From: Burkholderia sp. WP9
GTDB taxonomy: Bacteria; Pseudomonadota; Gammaproteobacteria; Burkholderiales; Burkholderiaceae
Length of the DNA stretch: 64,000 bases
Direction of reading: 5' to 3'
Assembly: GCF_900104795.1 (NCBI RefSeq)
Contig: NZ_FNTG01000001.1
Coordinates: forward strand, 1,922,001 to 1,986,000
The notes under the pieces were generated by a model. The model was given only the letters and a program-made list of their open reading frames with translations, did not search any database and was not told where the DNA came from. Numbering within the stretch: the stretch's first letter is position 1; each line of letters begins with the position of its first letter. Positions 36,845-45,660 of this stretch are shown here, one piece after another. The position numbers and the translations under genes are program-made.

Positions 36845-37741
36845 ATGAACTGGGATGACGCGCGAGTGTTTCTCGCGGTGGAGCGCGAAAAAACGCTCCG
36901 TGGAGCGGCGAGGACACTCAATCTCGATCAGGCCACGGTCGGCAGACGGATTGCGGCACTGGAGCACGCCCTACGTGCAACGCTCTTCCTGCGTACCTCT
37001 GAGGGTTACGCGTTGACCGCCGCAGGGGAGGCCGCGCTGAAATCGGCGGAGAAAATGGAGCACTCCGCACACGAACTCGTCAGACGAACGCAAGGCACGG
37101 ATACGCGCCTTGCGGGGGACGTAAGAGTCACCAGCACCGACTCGATCGCGCTCGAATTCCTGTTGCCCGCCATCGAACGCCTGCATGCCGCGCATCCCGA
37201 AGTGCGCGTCCTGCTCGACACGTCGACGCGCATGGCGAATCTGGCAAAGCGTGAAGCGGATATCGCGGTCCGCTCAGTCAGGCCGGATAATCCCGATCTT
37301 GTTGCGCGGCGCCTCGCTCGCTGGCCGATGGCGCTCTTTGCATCGAACGCTTATCTGGAGCAGCACGGCAAGCCGGTTGCCGGCTCCGCATTCGCGGGCC
37401 ACGATCTTGTCGTCTATCAGGGAAGCTGGACCGGTAGTCGCTCACCGACGCTTGCTGGCGCTCTTGCTGGCGAACCGATACATGCCGGGCGCATTGTATC
37501 GACCTTCAATTCCAGCCTGATGCTGCGTACCGCGGTAAAGGCCGGCCTCGGCATCGGCGAGCTTCCGATACATCTGGCTGAACACGACGGCCTCGTCCAG
37601 CTATGGCCTGAACCCGCACGTGGGGCGGTCTACGAAATCTGGCTCGTCACGCATCAGGACCTTCGGCATACCGCGCGCATCGCAGCGATGATTGACGGCA
37701 TCGTCTCCGCATTCGAAGATCAGACAACCCACACGAGATAG
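36845..37741 (+). CDS. LysR-family transcriptional regulator
   Basis: LysR regulator of 298 residues: MNWDDARVFLAVEREKTLRG, then AARTLNLDQATVGRRIAALE, RTSEGYALTAAGEAAL and an effector domain from TSTDSIALEFLLPAIERLHA. The ATG at 36845 is right because AGGAGA lies 8 bp upstream; the TTG at 36824 would start inside the palindrome. It is divergent from the quinone oxidoreductase and probably controls it in response to an electrophile or quinone. After its stop, 37742-38028 has nothing I can assign. Confidence 0.88.
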   Translation: MNWDDARVFLAVEREKTLRGAARTLNLDQATVGRRIAALEHALRATLFLRTSEGYALTAAGEAALKSAEKMEHSAHELVRRTQGTDTRLAGDVRVTSTDSIALEFLLPAIERLHAAHPEVRVLLDTSTRMANLAKREADIAVRSVRPDNPDLVARRLARWPMALFASNAYLEQHGKPVAGSAFAGHDLVVYQGSWTGSRSPTLAGALAGEPIHAGRIVSTFNSSLMLRTAVKAGLGIGELPIHLAEHDGLVQLWPEPARGAVYEIWLVTHQDLRHTARIAAMIDGIVSAFEDQTTHTR

Positions 37742-38028
37742 CTATCCACGACCTGGCTCCGGCGTCGGCGTCGGCGTGTCGCGTTACGTGCCCGAGCGGC
37801 CATTTTATGCAAACCGTCAGCCCTTCAATGCACCACCGCGCAACACCGCGGCCGTCGCCGTTTGGCACGACAAAACTCCTTTAGCCGCGGCTCCTTCAAA
37901 ATACTTTCGTAATTTCCGTCTTGCTTTCGGAAGGGCATCGCGCCGTGGGTCCAGCACCTTCCAGATGGTGCACACGTCATGAGTGCGTCGGAATCGTCGC
38001 CCACTTCCGCAGGTAGGAGAGAACGGCA

Positions 38029-38484
38029 ATGAAGCGCTCAAATCGACGTGCCGCAATGATCACGGCCACCCTGGCAGCGTTGATGTCTGCAACGTATGGT
38101 CAGATCACTTTCGCCGCCACCGACGGCGAGCCCACTCACGAAGCAAGCTTAGAGACCACGACGGGGCACGACGCGGCGGCTCCCTGTAAAGCGCAGGCGA
38201 GCAATGCGAATTCCCCGCTCACCGTGCTCATCCAGCCTCCCGCAGGCGGGACGATGCGGCTCACGTATGTTCCGGCTGACGGCTGGAAGCTCGACGCCGC
38301 AGATGCGGCGCCCAAGGCGGCCAAGGGCCGGGTCACACCAGTGGGAACGTCGCGACGTGAAGATAACCGCGGTGCGAGCCAGCCGACGACCGTGTTTATC
38401 GACGGTCCAACCGGCTATACCTACATCTGGAGACAGGACCTGGGCTGGACGTTTGCCGGCCGGGTCACGGACCGGATTCAATGA
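38029..38484 (+). CDS. Secreted protein, unknown function
   Basis: Encodes 151 residues with a signal peptide (AAMITATLAALMSATYGQIT, cleavage near FAATDG). The mature part has LTVLIQPPAGGTMRLTYVPA, and near the end TTVFIDGPTGYTYIWRQDLG and WTFAGRVTDRIQ; the two strands suggest a small beta sandwich. The ATG at 38029 has AGGAGAG upstream. A terminator follows at 38585. No family recognised. Confidence 0.7.
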   Translation: MKRSNRRAAMITATLAALMSATYGQITFAATDGEPTHEASLETTTGHDAAAPCKAQASNANSPLTVLIQPPAGGTMRLTYVPADGWKLDAADAAPKAAKGRVTPVGTSRREDNRGASQPTTVFIDGPTGYTYIWRQDLGWTFAGRVTDRIQ

Positions 38485-38584
38485 GCGATGCGCAGGATAG
38501 AGACTTGATGGGCCACGCCGATGGGACAATCCGGCTAAAGTCTCGCCCTCAGCGGTAGGGCTACCGAGGAATACATATCGCACG

Positions 38585-38610
38585 AAACCCCGCTGCAATG
38601 CGGGGTTTTT
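38585..38610 (+). terminator. Rho-independent terminator
   Basis: 8-bp stem AACCCCGC / GCGGGGTT with a 6-nt loop (38586-38607) running into five T. It ends the secreted-protein gene about 100 bp upstream. Confidence 0.85.
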
Positions 38611-38628
38611 CGATTTTGCGATGCGGCA

Positions 38629-38787
38629 TTAGTGTCTGTGCCGGTGCAGCCAGCCCATGTGGTGCGAATCAAGCCAATGGGTCATTCCATCCGCAGGGTG
38701 ATCACGCCTGTATCGTCGCGCAACCATCAACACAGCCGCCAACACGACCGCCAGGCCGACAACGAAGTAGATCATGGACTGAGTCAT
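38629..38787 (-). CDS. 52-residue single-pass membrane protein with His-rich tail
   Basis: The minus strand carries TAAGGAGG, a 5-bp gap, then ATG at 38787 and 52 codons to a TAA at 38631. The protein reads MTQSMIYFVVGLAVVLAAVL at the start, one clear transmembrane helix, then the basic ARRYRRDH stop-transfer and a tail with WLDSHHMGWLHRHRH. The His cluster suggests metal binding or simply a polar tail. The perfect ribosome-binding site and membrane topology make it a real gene. It lies alone between the secreted-protein terminator and the Rieske oxygenase gene. Confidence 0.72.
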   Translation of the reverse strand: MTQSMIYFVVGLAVVLAAVLMVARRYRRDHPADGMTHWLDSHHMGWLHRHRH

Positions 38788-38980
38788 GGTAGCCTCCTTA
38801 TCAGGTCGCGACCATCCTTATATTGTAGGTCAGTGATTACCGAAATGGAGTGCGGTGCAAGCGCACGATTTCACCGCTTGCATCAACACGCGAGCTTGCG
38901 TCGATACACGGCGTTGGCTGCCATTCGGAATTCCGACCGACCTCCACGGCACCGTGTGGTGCTCTGACGAAACATTGCTC

Positions 38981-40126
38981 ATGCTCAAGAATCTCTGGTA
39001 CGTCGTCGCCCCTTCCACGCAACTGACCGACGCGCTGATGCCGGTGCGACTGCTCGGCCAGCCTTTCGTCGCGTTTCGTGACGCTACAGGCCAGCCGCGC
39101 CTGCTCTCCGACATCTGCGTGCATCGCGGCGGCTCGCTGTCGGCGGGCGTCAAAGTCGGTGAGACAGTTCAATGTCCCTATCACGGCTGGCGCTTCGGTG
39201 GCGACGGCGTCTGCACCCACATCCCCGCGCAGCCCGACTTGCGGATTCCCGCCAAGGCACGTGTCGACGCGTATCCCGTGCAGGAACGCTTCGGCTGGAT
39301 CTGGGCGTTCATCGGCGATCTGCCGGAACAAGAACGGCCGCCGCTGCCTGCGCTGGATTGGGTCGATGATCCCGCTGTGCGCGTCGTGCGCGGCCATTTC
39401 GACTGGGACGCCAGCTGGGACCGGGTGGTCGAAAACGGTCTGGACTTCGCACACGCGCCATTCGTTCACGGTTCGACGTTCGGCGACCCGGATCACCCGG
39501 AGATCGCCGCGTTCGACATTGAAAGCCACGAATGGAGCGCGATCGCGCGAATGACGATGCGCCGCCCGGTTCGCAGCGGCTGGCTGCGCCGCAAGCCGAC
39601 CGGCGAACATGTCGAGGTCGCGACGACACCCGGCTTCCACCTGTCCGGACCGTGCGCAACGCTCGAACTGAAGCCGCGCGACGGCTGGACGATCCATATC
39701 GTCTCGGCACACGTCCCCGTCGACGCGAACCGCACGCGCACCTGGTGGATGATGGGTCGCACCTTCCTGCGCTCGCCGCTGTTCGACCGGAACACCATCG
39801 CGCGCAATCTGCGGATTTTCGAACAGGATCACGAAGTCCTGAAGCGCGTGCGTCCCGAGCGCGTGCCGGATACGTGGCAGCAGGAAGTGTCGGTCAAATC
39901 CGACGCCTTGCAGATCGCGTTTCGAAAGCGCGTGAAAGAACTCGAAGCGCGCGGCTGGCGGATCGACGAAGAACGGCTGGCGCGCGAGTACACGGGGCGC
40001 GTCGCGTGCGCGGTGCCCGGTCCGGCGCGCCGCGAGGTGGTCAGCTGGGCAATCGATGCGATTCCGTTGCGCCCCGCTTCATCGCGCGACGCGGATAGCC
40101 AGAACCGTCAAACAGAAACCGCCTGA
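38981..40126 (+). CDS. Rieske non-heme iron oxygenase, alpha subunit-like
   Basis: Ring-hydroxylating oxygenase of about 381 residues. The Rieske [2Fe-2S] ligands are in CVHRGG and, 17 residues on, CPYHGW. The mononuclear iron site follows the Asp-x2-His-x4-His pattern in NGLDFAHAPFVHG. It starts MLKNLWYVVAPSTQL, typical of the vanillate demethylase/phenoxybenzoate-type single-component branch; a longer reading from 38855 is not family-like. No reductase or ferredoxin gene is next to it, so electrons must come from elsewhere. The aromatic substrate is unknown. Confidence 0.88.
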   Translation: MLKNLWYVVAPSTQLTDALMPVRLLGQPFVAFRDATGQPRLLSDICVHRGGSLSAGVKVGETVQCPYHGWRFGGDGVCTHIPAQPDLRIPAKARVDAYPVQERFGWIWAFIGDLPEQERPPLPALDWVDDPAVRVVRGHFDWDASWDRVVENGLDFAHAPFVHGSTFGDPDHPEIAAFDIESHEWSAIARMTMRRPVRSGWLRRKPTGEHVEVATTPGFHLSGPCATLELKPRDGWTIHIVSAHVPVDANRTRTWWMMGRTFLRSPLFDRNTIARNLRIFEQDHEVLKRVRPERVPDTWQQEVSVKSDALQIAFRKRVKELEARGWRIDEERLAREYTGRVACAVPGPARREVVSWAIDAIPLRPASSRDADSQNRQTETA

Positions 40127-40314
40127 AGGCGGGTGCGGCATTGAACGAATTTCGTGAGCCAAACCGAATCCGTTGACCGCGCGCCGTGCGTCAGTCGAAA
40201 CGAAAAAGGCAACTGGGCTACAGGAGTTGCGGACACGCGCCATTTGGCAGAGAGTCGAAGCAGTTCGCAGCAGCCCTATCCAGACCGGGACAAGCTCCGT
40301 GCTCCAATGATTCA

Positions 40315-40385
40315 GGAAGCAACAGAACCCCGCCCCGGTCAACAGCGCCTTACTCCACCGTAACGGACTTCGCCAGATTTCTCGG
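40315..40385 (-). other. Predicted Tn7 attachment region at the 3' end of glmS
   Basis: Tn7-type transposons recognise the 3' end of glmS (here coding NLAKSVTVE) and insert about 25 bp past its stop, which would be near 40325. The site is predicted from established Tn7 biology and position only. It appears empty: no transposon ends are seen. The rest of 40127-40349 has no gene. Confidence 0.4.
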
Positions 40386-42167
40386 CTTGTCGACATCGGT
40401 CCCACGCGCGCACGCCGTATGGTAAGCAAGCAACTGCAACGGCACCACATGCAGAAGCGGTGACAACGGCCCATAGTGCTCCGGCATTCTGATGACGTGA
40501 ATGCCGGGTTCACTGCCGATGCGCGTGTCGGCGTCGGCGAACACATACAGTTCGCCCCCACGCGCCTTCACTTCCTGAAGATTCGACTTCAGCTTTTCGA
40601 GCAGCGTGTCGTTCGGTGCGATCGTCACGACCGGCATCGCATCCGTAACAAGCGCCAATGGACCATGCTTCAACTCACCGGCCGGATAAGCCTCCGCATG
40701 AATGTACGAAATCTCCTTGAGCTTGAGCGCTCCTTCCAACGCGATCGGATAGTGCGAACCGCGTCCGAGGAACAGCGCGCTTTCCTTCCCGGAAAACTTC
40801 TCCGACCACGCGATGATCTGCGGCTCCAGCGCCAGCACGGCGTTCAACGCAGCCGGCAGATGGCGCAACTGGCGCACATAGTCGGCTTCCTGCGCGGCGC
40901 TCACCGTACCGCGGATCTTGCCCAACGTCCCGGCAAGCACGAACAGGCCGACCAGCTGCGTGGTGAACGCCTTCGTGGATGCCACACCGATCTCGCGGCC
41001 CGCGTGCGTATGAAACGACAGTGACGTGAGGCGCACCATCGCGCTCGTCGCCACGTTGCAAACCGACAGCGTATGGGTATGCCCCAGCGATTGCGCATGC
41101 TTCAAGGCTGCGAGCGTGTCGGCCGTTTCGCCGGATTGGGAAATCACCACCACCAGCGCCTTCGGATTGGGCACCGAATCCCGGTAGCGGTATTCGCTGG
41201 CAATTTCGACCTGCGTCGGAATCTTCGCGATCGATTCGAGCCAGTACTTGGCCGTCAGTCCCGAGTAATAGCTCGTGCCGCAAGCGAGGATCAACAAGCT
41301 GTCGATATTCGCAAACACGTCCGCCGCCTGTTCGCCGAATAGCGAGGCATCGAGCGACTCGCCTTGCGGCACCGTGTCGGCGATCGCGCGCGGCTGCTCG
41401 AAAATTTCCTTCTGCATGAAATGCCGGTACGGCCCGAGTTCCACACCGCCGCCATAGGCCGCGACCGTACGCACTTCACGCTGCACGTCGGCGCCTTCGC
41501 GGCTCACGACCCGCACGCCTTCAAGCGTCAACTCGCACACGTCGCCCTCTTCCAGGAAGATGAAGCGCTCGGTCTCGCCGGCCAAAGCCAGCGCGTCGGA
41601 AGCGAGAAAATTCTCGCCTTCACCGAGGCCGACGACCAGCGGCGAACCTTGCCGCGCGCCCACCACGAGATGCGGATGAGCCTTGTGCTCGACCGCGATC
41701 GCATACGCGCCGTCCAGCTGCTTCACGGCTTCGCGAACCGCCTCGAACAGATTGCCGCGATACAGGCTGTGCACGAGGTGCGCGACCACTTCGGTGTCGG
41801 TCTGCGAAACGAACACATAGCCCTTGGCGCGCAGCATCTCGCGCAACGGCTCGTAGTTTTCGATGATGCCGTTGTGCACCAGCGCCAGTTCGTCTTTCGA
41901 AAAAATCGGATGCGCGTTGTCCGTGACCGGCGCGCCGTGCGTCGCCCAACGGGTGTGCGCGACGCCCGTGCCGCCTTCGAGATGCGTCTCGCGCGCCTGC
42001 GTATCGAGGTCCGCGACCCGCGCGGTGCTGCGCGCGCGGCGCGGACCGGCGGCGGCCAGCACGGCGACGCCGCACGAGTCGTAGCCGCGATACTCCAGAC
42101 GACGCAGTCCTTCGATCAGAACCGGGACGATGTTACGTTGCGCTACCGCGCCGACAATGCCACACAT
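40350..42167 (-). CDS. glmS: Glutamine-fructose-6-phosphate aminotransferase (isomerizing)
   Basis: Cytoplasmic enzyme of 605 residues, making glucosamine-6-phosphate from fructose-6-phosphate and glutamine, the first step toward UDP-GlcNAc. Nucleophile Cys2 in [10 protein letters not shown], glutamine-site [10 protein letters not shown] in the N-terminal domain, and two SIS domains with [26 protein letters not shown] and the C-terminal [11 protein letters not shown]. Full length. It is the last gene of the run that begins with pelA, 63 bp after galE, and probably provides amino-sugar precursor for Pel on top of its housekeeping task; another glmS copy elsewhere in the genome is possible. Confidence 0.96.
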   Translation of the reverse strand: MCGIVGAVAQRNIVPVLIEGLRRLEYRGYDSCGVAVLAAAGPRRARSTARVADLDTQARETHLEGGTGVAHTRWATHGAPVTDNAHPIFSKDELALVHNGIIENYEPLREMLRAKGYVFVSQTDTEVVAHLVHSLYRGNLFEAVREAVKQLDGAYAIAVEHKAHPHLVVGARQGSPLVVGLGEGENFLASDALALAGETERFIFLEEGDVCELTLEGVRVVSREGADVQREVRTVAAYGGGVELGPYRHFMQKEIFEQPRAIADTVPQGESLDASLFGEQAADVFANIDSLLILACGTSYYSGLTAKYWLESIAKIPTQVEIASEYRYRDSVPNPKALVVVISQSGETADTLAALKHAQSLGHTHTLSVCNVATSAMVRLTSLSFHTHAGREIGVASTKAFTTQLVGLFVLAGTLGKIRGTVSAAQEADYVRQLRHLPAALNAVLALEPQIIAWSEKFSGKESALFLGRGSHYPIALEGALKLKEISYIHAEAYPAGELKHGPLALVTDAMPVVTIAPNDTLLEKLKSNLQEVKARGGELYVFADADTRIGSEPGIHVIRMPEHYGPLSPLLHVVPLQLLAYHTACARGTDVDKPRNLAKSVTVE

Positions 42168-42230
42168 AAAATTGCTTTCCCACGAGATGTTGTATCGGAT
42201 GGGGCGAGCCGCCCCGAATCGAGCTGAGCC

Positions 42231-43253
42231 TCAGGCGTAACCGGCAGGATTGGTCGACTGCCAGCGCCAGTGGTCCGCGCACATACGTTCGATGCCGTAC
42301 TGCGCGCGCCAGCCGAGCAGCTTTTCAGCAGCGGCCGGGTCGGCGAAACAGGACGCCACGTCGCCTGGGCGGCGCGCCACGATTTCATAAGGCACCGGTC
42401 GCGCCGACGCCTTTTCGAACGAACGCACCACGTCCAGCACGCTATAGCCCTGCCCCGTGCCGAGATTCACGACGAAGCTCGCATCGCGTTCGACCAGCGC
42501 GTCGAGTGCGGCCAGGTGTCCGCGCGCGAGATCCACCACGTGGATGTAATCACGCACGCCGGTGCCGTCCGGTGTGTCGTAATCGCCGCCGAACACTCGC
42601 AGCTTCTCGAGCTTGCCCACCGCCACTTGCGCGACATACGGCATGAGGTTGTTCGGAACGCCGCCCGGATCTTCGCCGATCAGACCGCTTTCGTGCGCAC
42701 CAACCGGATTGAAATAGCGCAACGTGGCGATACGCCACGACGGATCCGACACTTCCAGATCGCGCAGCACCTGTTCGGCAATCAGCTTGGTCTGGCCGTA
42801 CGGATTGGTGGCGGACAGCGGAAACGATTCGTCGATCGGCGAGGTCTTCGGCACGCCGTACACGGTGGCCGACGAGCTGAACACGAACTGCTTCACATTG
42901 CGTGCACGCATGACCGCGAGCAGCGTCAGCAGACTGCCGAGATTGTTGTCGTAATACTCGATCGGTTTCGAGACCGACTCACCCACCGCTTTGAGCGCCG
43001 CGAAGTGAATCGCGCCGGTCACGGGATGGGCGTCGAAAATGCGTTGCAACGCGGCTTCATCGCGCGAATCCGTTTCGTAGAACGCCACGCGCTTGCCGGT
43101 GATCTGCTCGACGCGCTGGAGCGATTCGCGGTTGCTGTTGACGAGGTTGTCGACCACGACCACGTCGTAGCCGCCGTTCAGCAATTCGACACAGGTATGC
43201 GAGCCGATAAAGCCGGCGCCGCCGGTTACCAGAATCGTGCCTTTCAAAGCCAT
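42231..43253 (-). CDS. galE: UDP-glucose/UDP-N-acetylglucosamine 4-epimerase
   Basis: Extended SDR of 340 residues: NAD site VTGGAGFIGSHTCVELLNGG, catalytic SSSATVYG and the YxxxK in NPYGQTK, and late RDYIHVVDLARGHL. It interconverts UDP-Glc/UDP-Gal and in many organisms UDP-GlcNAc/UDP-GalNAc. Pel is a cationic polymer of GalNAc and GlcNAc units, so an epimerase placed directly between pel-type genes and glmS fits supply of UDP-GalNAc. The ATG at 43253 (MALKGTILVTG) follows AGGGGAA. Whether it accepts N-acetylated substrates cannot be read here. Confidence 0.95.
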   Translation of the reverse strand: MALKGTILVTGGAGFIGSHTCVELLNGGYDVVVVDNLVNSNRESLQRVEQITGKRVAFYETDSRDEAALQRIFDAHPVTGAIHFAALKAVGESVSKPIEYYDNNLGSLLTLLAVMRARNVKQFVFSSSATVYGVPKTSPIDESFPLSATNPYGQTKLIAEQVLRDLEVSDPSWRIATLRYFNPVGAHESGLIGEDPGGVPNNLMPYVAQVAVGKLEKLRVFGGDYDTPDGTGVRDYIHVVDLARGHLAALDALVERDASFVVNLGTGQGYSVLDVVRSFEKASARPVPYEIVARRPGDVASCFADPAAAEKLLGWRAQYGIERMCADHWRWQSTNPAGYA

Positions 43254-43300
43254 GCGAAATTCCCCTTTATATCGATTCAACTCGGGCGGCTCGACCGCTC

Positions 43301-43360
43301 ATTGCCGCTCATTGCCGTTCAGTGCCGCTCATTGCCGCTCATTGCCGCTCATTGCCGTTC
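43301..43360. repeat. Six 10-bp tandem repeats across the end of the GH166 gene
   Basis: Six units of the pattern ATTGCCGCTC (variants ATTGCCGTTC, AGTGCCGCTC) in a row, between galE and the GH166 gene. The last unit contains the GH166 stop codon (TGA at 43349-43351). Copy-number change there would not alter either protein much but would change the spacing of the galE leader. Confidence 0.85.
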
Positions 43361-44281
43361 GGCCGGACCCACGCCGACGGTTGCGAGTCCGCCGTCCGTC
43401 ACGTAAGGCACGATCCCGGCTTCGGTAATACGCGCGGCGGTAGCGGCCGCGCATGATTCGTCCGCGGGATCGCAATAGTCGATGGCGAGCACCGGCAGCC
43501 TGTACTGATCGCGGATGATCGCGGCCTGCTTCAACAGCCAGTCGCGATCGGCCTGCGGCACGTCCGTATAGCGCTGCTTGCCTGCGTCCCAACCGCGATA
43601 CAGCGATTCGAACGCCACCACGTAGGCGAGATCATGGACCTGAGGCAACACCTCGAAGCCGCGGTTGAAGATCAGTTTCGCGCGCGGATAACGCGTCTTG
43701 ATCGCGCGGATGACCCGCACCAGCCCCGCTTCCTGCGCGGCTCGCGTGGCGTCGGTTTTGGCAATCAGGTGGTAGGAGTCGAGCGTATCGAGGAAAAAGC
43801 CTCGATAGCCTTTTTTCCATAGCGGCGCGATCACCTTGTCCACGAAGAACGCCGGCCAATCGGCGGCCGTCTGATCGACCACATGCGAAGCCCACGCCTC
43901 ATTGACACCCGGCATCCACGCTGACGGCATCGCGCTGTAATACGAGCGATGCGGGTTCACCTCACCCACGCTCACATACGCGAACCACGCCGGATGCGCC
44001 TTCGCATGCGCACGTGGATCGAAGCGCGCGTCGGGTTCGATCACCACGACGTCGAATGGCGCCAGGTCTTCGACGGGCGGATTCGCGCCGTAGTACAGCG
44101 CCACCGAAGGCCCAACGGGCGCGTTCGCCGCGCCCTGCGCGTGCGCCACCGAAGCCAGCGCGCCGAGCGCGGCCATGCGCGCGAGCCGGCTCACACGCCG
44201 CAGCAGTGCGCGCAAGGGAGAACAGCGTCGGTCGTGGTCGTGGTCGTGTTCGTGCTCAGGCAAAGCCAGGTCCTCTTTCAT
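43349..44281 (-). CDS. Stand-alone GH166-like hydrolase (homologue of the PelA hydrolase domain)
   Basis: Secreted protein of 310 residues that aligns with the hydrolase domain of Pseudomonas PelA (GH166, endo-alpha-1,4-N-acetylgalactosaminidase). It keeps VSVGEVNPHRSYY, KKGYRGFFLDTLDSYHLIAK with Asp165 and LIFNRGFEVLPQVHDLAY with Glu210, the positions of the PelA catalytic acids. The leader contains EHEHDHDHD, then a signal-like helix (RLARMAALGALASVAHAQG). It lies in the pel gene run between the GH114-like lipoprotein and galE. Inference: it carries the Pel-cleaving activity that the degenerate N-terminal domain of this PelA lacks. The start has only a weak ribosome-binding site. Confidence 0.85.
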   Translation of the reverse strand: MKEDLALPEHEHDHDHDRRCSPLRALLRRVSRLARMAALGALASVAHAQGAANAPVGPSVALYYGANPPVEDLAPFDVVVIEPDARFDPRAHAKAHPAWFAYVSVGEVNPHRSYYSAMPSAWMPGVNEAWASHVVDQTAADWPAFFVDKVIAPLWKKGYRGFFLDTLDSYHLIAKTDATRAAQEAGLVRVIRAIKTRYPRAKLIFNRGFEVLPQVHDLAYVVAFESLYRGWDAGKQRYTDVPQADRDWLLKQAAIIRDQYRLPVLAIDYCDPADESCAAATAARITEAGIVPYVTDGGLATVGVGPAERQ

Positions 44282-44319
44282 GTTGTATGGGCAAAGCCGC
44301 CCGCATCAGGTGGCGGGCG

Positions 44320-45522
44320 TTAGCTGCCTGACGGCAGGAACGACCACCAGCAGATGCTGTCGAGCGACACCGTCGAGATCGACGGACTGAGCCCCGCCTG
44401 CTGCGCGGCCGTCCACGCGGTTTGCGCGGTCGAACTCGCCGTGCATGACGTCGTATAGTCGAGCGATCCCGCAAAGAACCCGCTGCGCCCAAGGTTCTGC
44501 TCGGTGCTTTGCCACGACTTCAACTGTTGCACCACGGACGTGCTCGTCGACGGCAGGAAGACCTGCTCGGCGATCACGCCGTCAATCAGCCACGGAAACG
44601 ATACGCCTCCCGTGGTCCCGCCGATAGCCTCTACCGGCGCGGCATTGGGCACCAGCGCGAGATCCGGAAAGCGGTCACGCAGTTGCTTGACGAGATCGAG
44701 CCCGCCCTGCGCACACGTCGCATCGCATGGAGCGGCGGACGAACTGGCGCCGTGTCCGACGATCTCGAAGTTATCCAGCATGAACCCGTCGACACCGGTT
44801 GCCGCAAGACGCGCCGCCACGTAGTTGACGATCAGATTCTGATAGTCGGCGTTGGCGGGGTTCATCCAGTATTCCTGGTAGCCCTGATATTTGCTGATTT
44901 GCGCCGAGGTATTCGCGCCGCACGACACGAAGCCCGACGGCACCGTGTTCCAGTAAGTCCGCGATTTCTCGCAAGCGCCGAAATTCAGATAGCTGAGGAC
45001 TTTCGCGCCATTCGCCTTCAACGCCGCGATCTGCGCGGCGGAAAAGGCAGGCGTGCCCGTGCCCGGATCCGCGTCGATCACGATCAGCTTGAACATGGCC
45101 GCGGCCTGCGCGATGTCGATCGCGCTGCCCCACCCGTAATAGACCGCCCAAACCGGCGAGACCGGCAACGCGCGGGCGGACGAGATCACCGGCGCGGGGC
45201 TCATCGGCTGGGCGGTGGTGCCGGTGTTGGTATTCGCGTTCGTCGAACCTGTTGAACCGGTCGAGTTGGTCGAGTTGGTCGAGTTGGTCGAGTTGGCGGC
45301 GTTAGTCCCACTGCCGCTGGCCGGCGACGCCGATGCCGCAGTCGAGCCACCCGAGCCGGACGCACCGCCCCCGCCTCCGCCGCAAGCGGCCATCAAGCCG
45401 GTAGCGGCGACGACGGCAGCCGTGCTGATCCATCGGCGCGCTACAAGATCGCTAGAATGGGCATGGAAGGCAAGGCGCGCGCGGGCGGCCCGCAAAAGCG
45501 GGCCAAGGTGATACTGATGCAT
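44320..45522 (-). CDS. GH114-like lipoprotein (endo-alpha-1,4-polygalactosaminidase family)
   Basis: Lipoprotein of 400 residues. Signal peptide with lipobox GLMAACGG (Cys near residue 47), then a Ser/Gly/Asn/Thr linker with repeated NST, then a TIM-barrel of the TM1410/GH114 type: WAVYYGWGSAIDIAQ, LIVIDADPG, GAKVLSYLNFGACEKSR, GVDGFMLDNFEIVGH and IDGVIAEQVF carry the usual acidic residues. GH114 enzymes cut alpha-1,4-galactosamine polymers (fungal Ega3 is one). Placed right after pelG, it is a candidate Pel hydrolase tethered to the outer membrane. The linker is coded by in-frame 9-bp repeats (45260-45295). Confidence 0.83.
   Translation of the reverse strand: MHQYHLGPLLRAARARLAFHAHSSDLVARRWISTAAVVAATGLMAACGGGGGGASGSGGSTAASASPASGSGTNAANSTNSTNSTNSTGSTGSTNANTNTGTTAQPMSPAPVISSARALPVSPVWAVYYGWGSAIDIAQAAAMFKLIVIDADPGTGTPAFSAAQIAALKANGAKVLSYLNFGACEKSRTYWNTVPSGFVSCGANTSAQISKYQGYQEYWMNPANADYQNLIVNYVAARLAATGVDGFMLDNFEIVGHGASSSAAPCDATCAQGGLDLVKQLRDRFPDLALVPNAAPVEAIGGTTGGVSFPWLIDGVIAEQVFLPSTSTSVVQQLKSWQSTEQNLGRSGFFAGSLDYTTSCTASSTAQTAWTAAQQAGLSPSISTVSLDSICWWSFLPSGS
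45260..45295. repeat. Four in-frame 9-bp repeats in the GH114-like lipoprotein linker
   Basis: GTCGAGTTG four times in a row on the plus strand, coding the repeated Asn-Ser-Thr of the linker. Being 9 bp, slippage would change linker length by three residues without breaking the frame. Confidence 0.85.
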
Positions 45523-45660
45523 GGTGGAATCCGGAGTCGAACGGTGTCAGCCTGAGGGTTCGGGCGCGCCGGCTCGACTCGCGAAGCGCGCCACGTTCTC
45601 ACCGTTTTGCAACAGCAGGCCGAGCGCGAGGCTGAGTCGAAAACAGCAACGCCTTTTTCT

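Noticed and set aside
43301..43360. Short tandem repeats as a CRISPR array
   Set aside because: Units are 10 bp with no spacers, and no cas genes are present.
45441..45660. 80-residue C-terminal extension of PelG
   Set aside because: Sequence is Cys/Arg-rich nonsense overlapping the next gene, while the genuine PelG ending lies in another frame next to the deletion.
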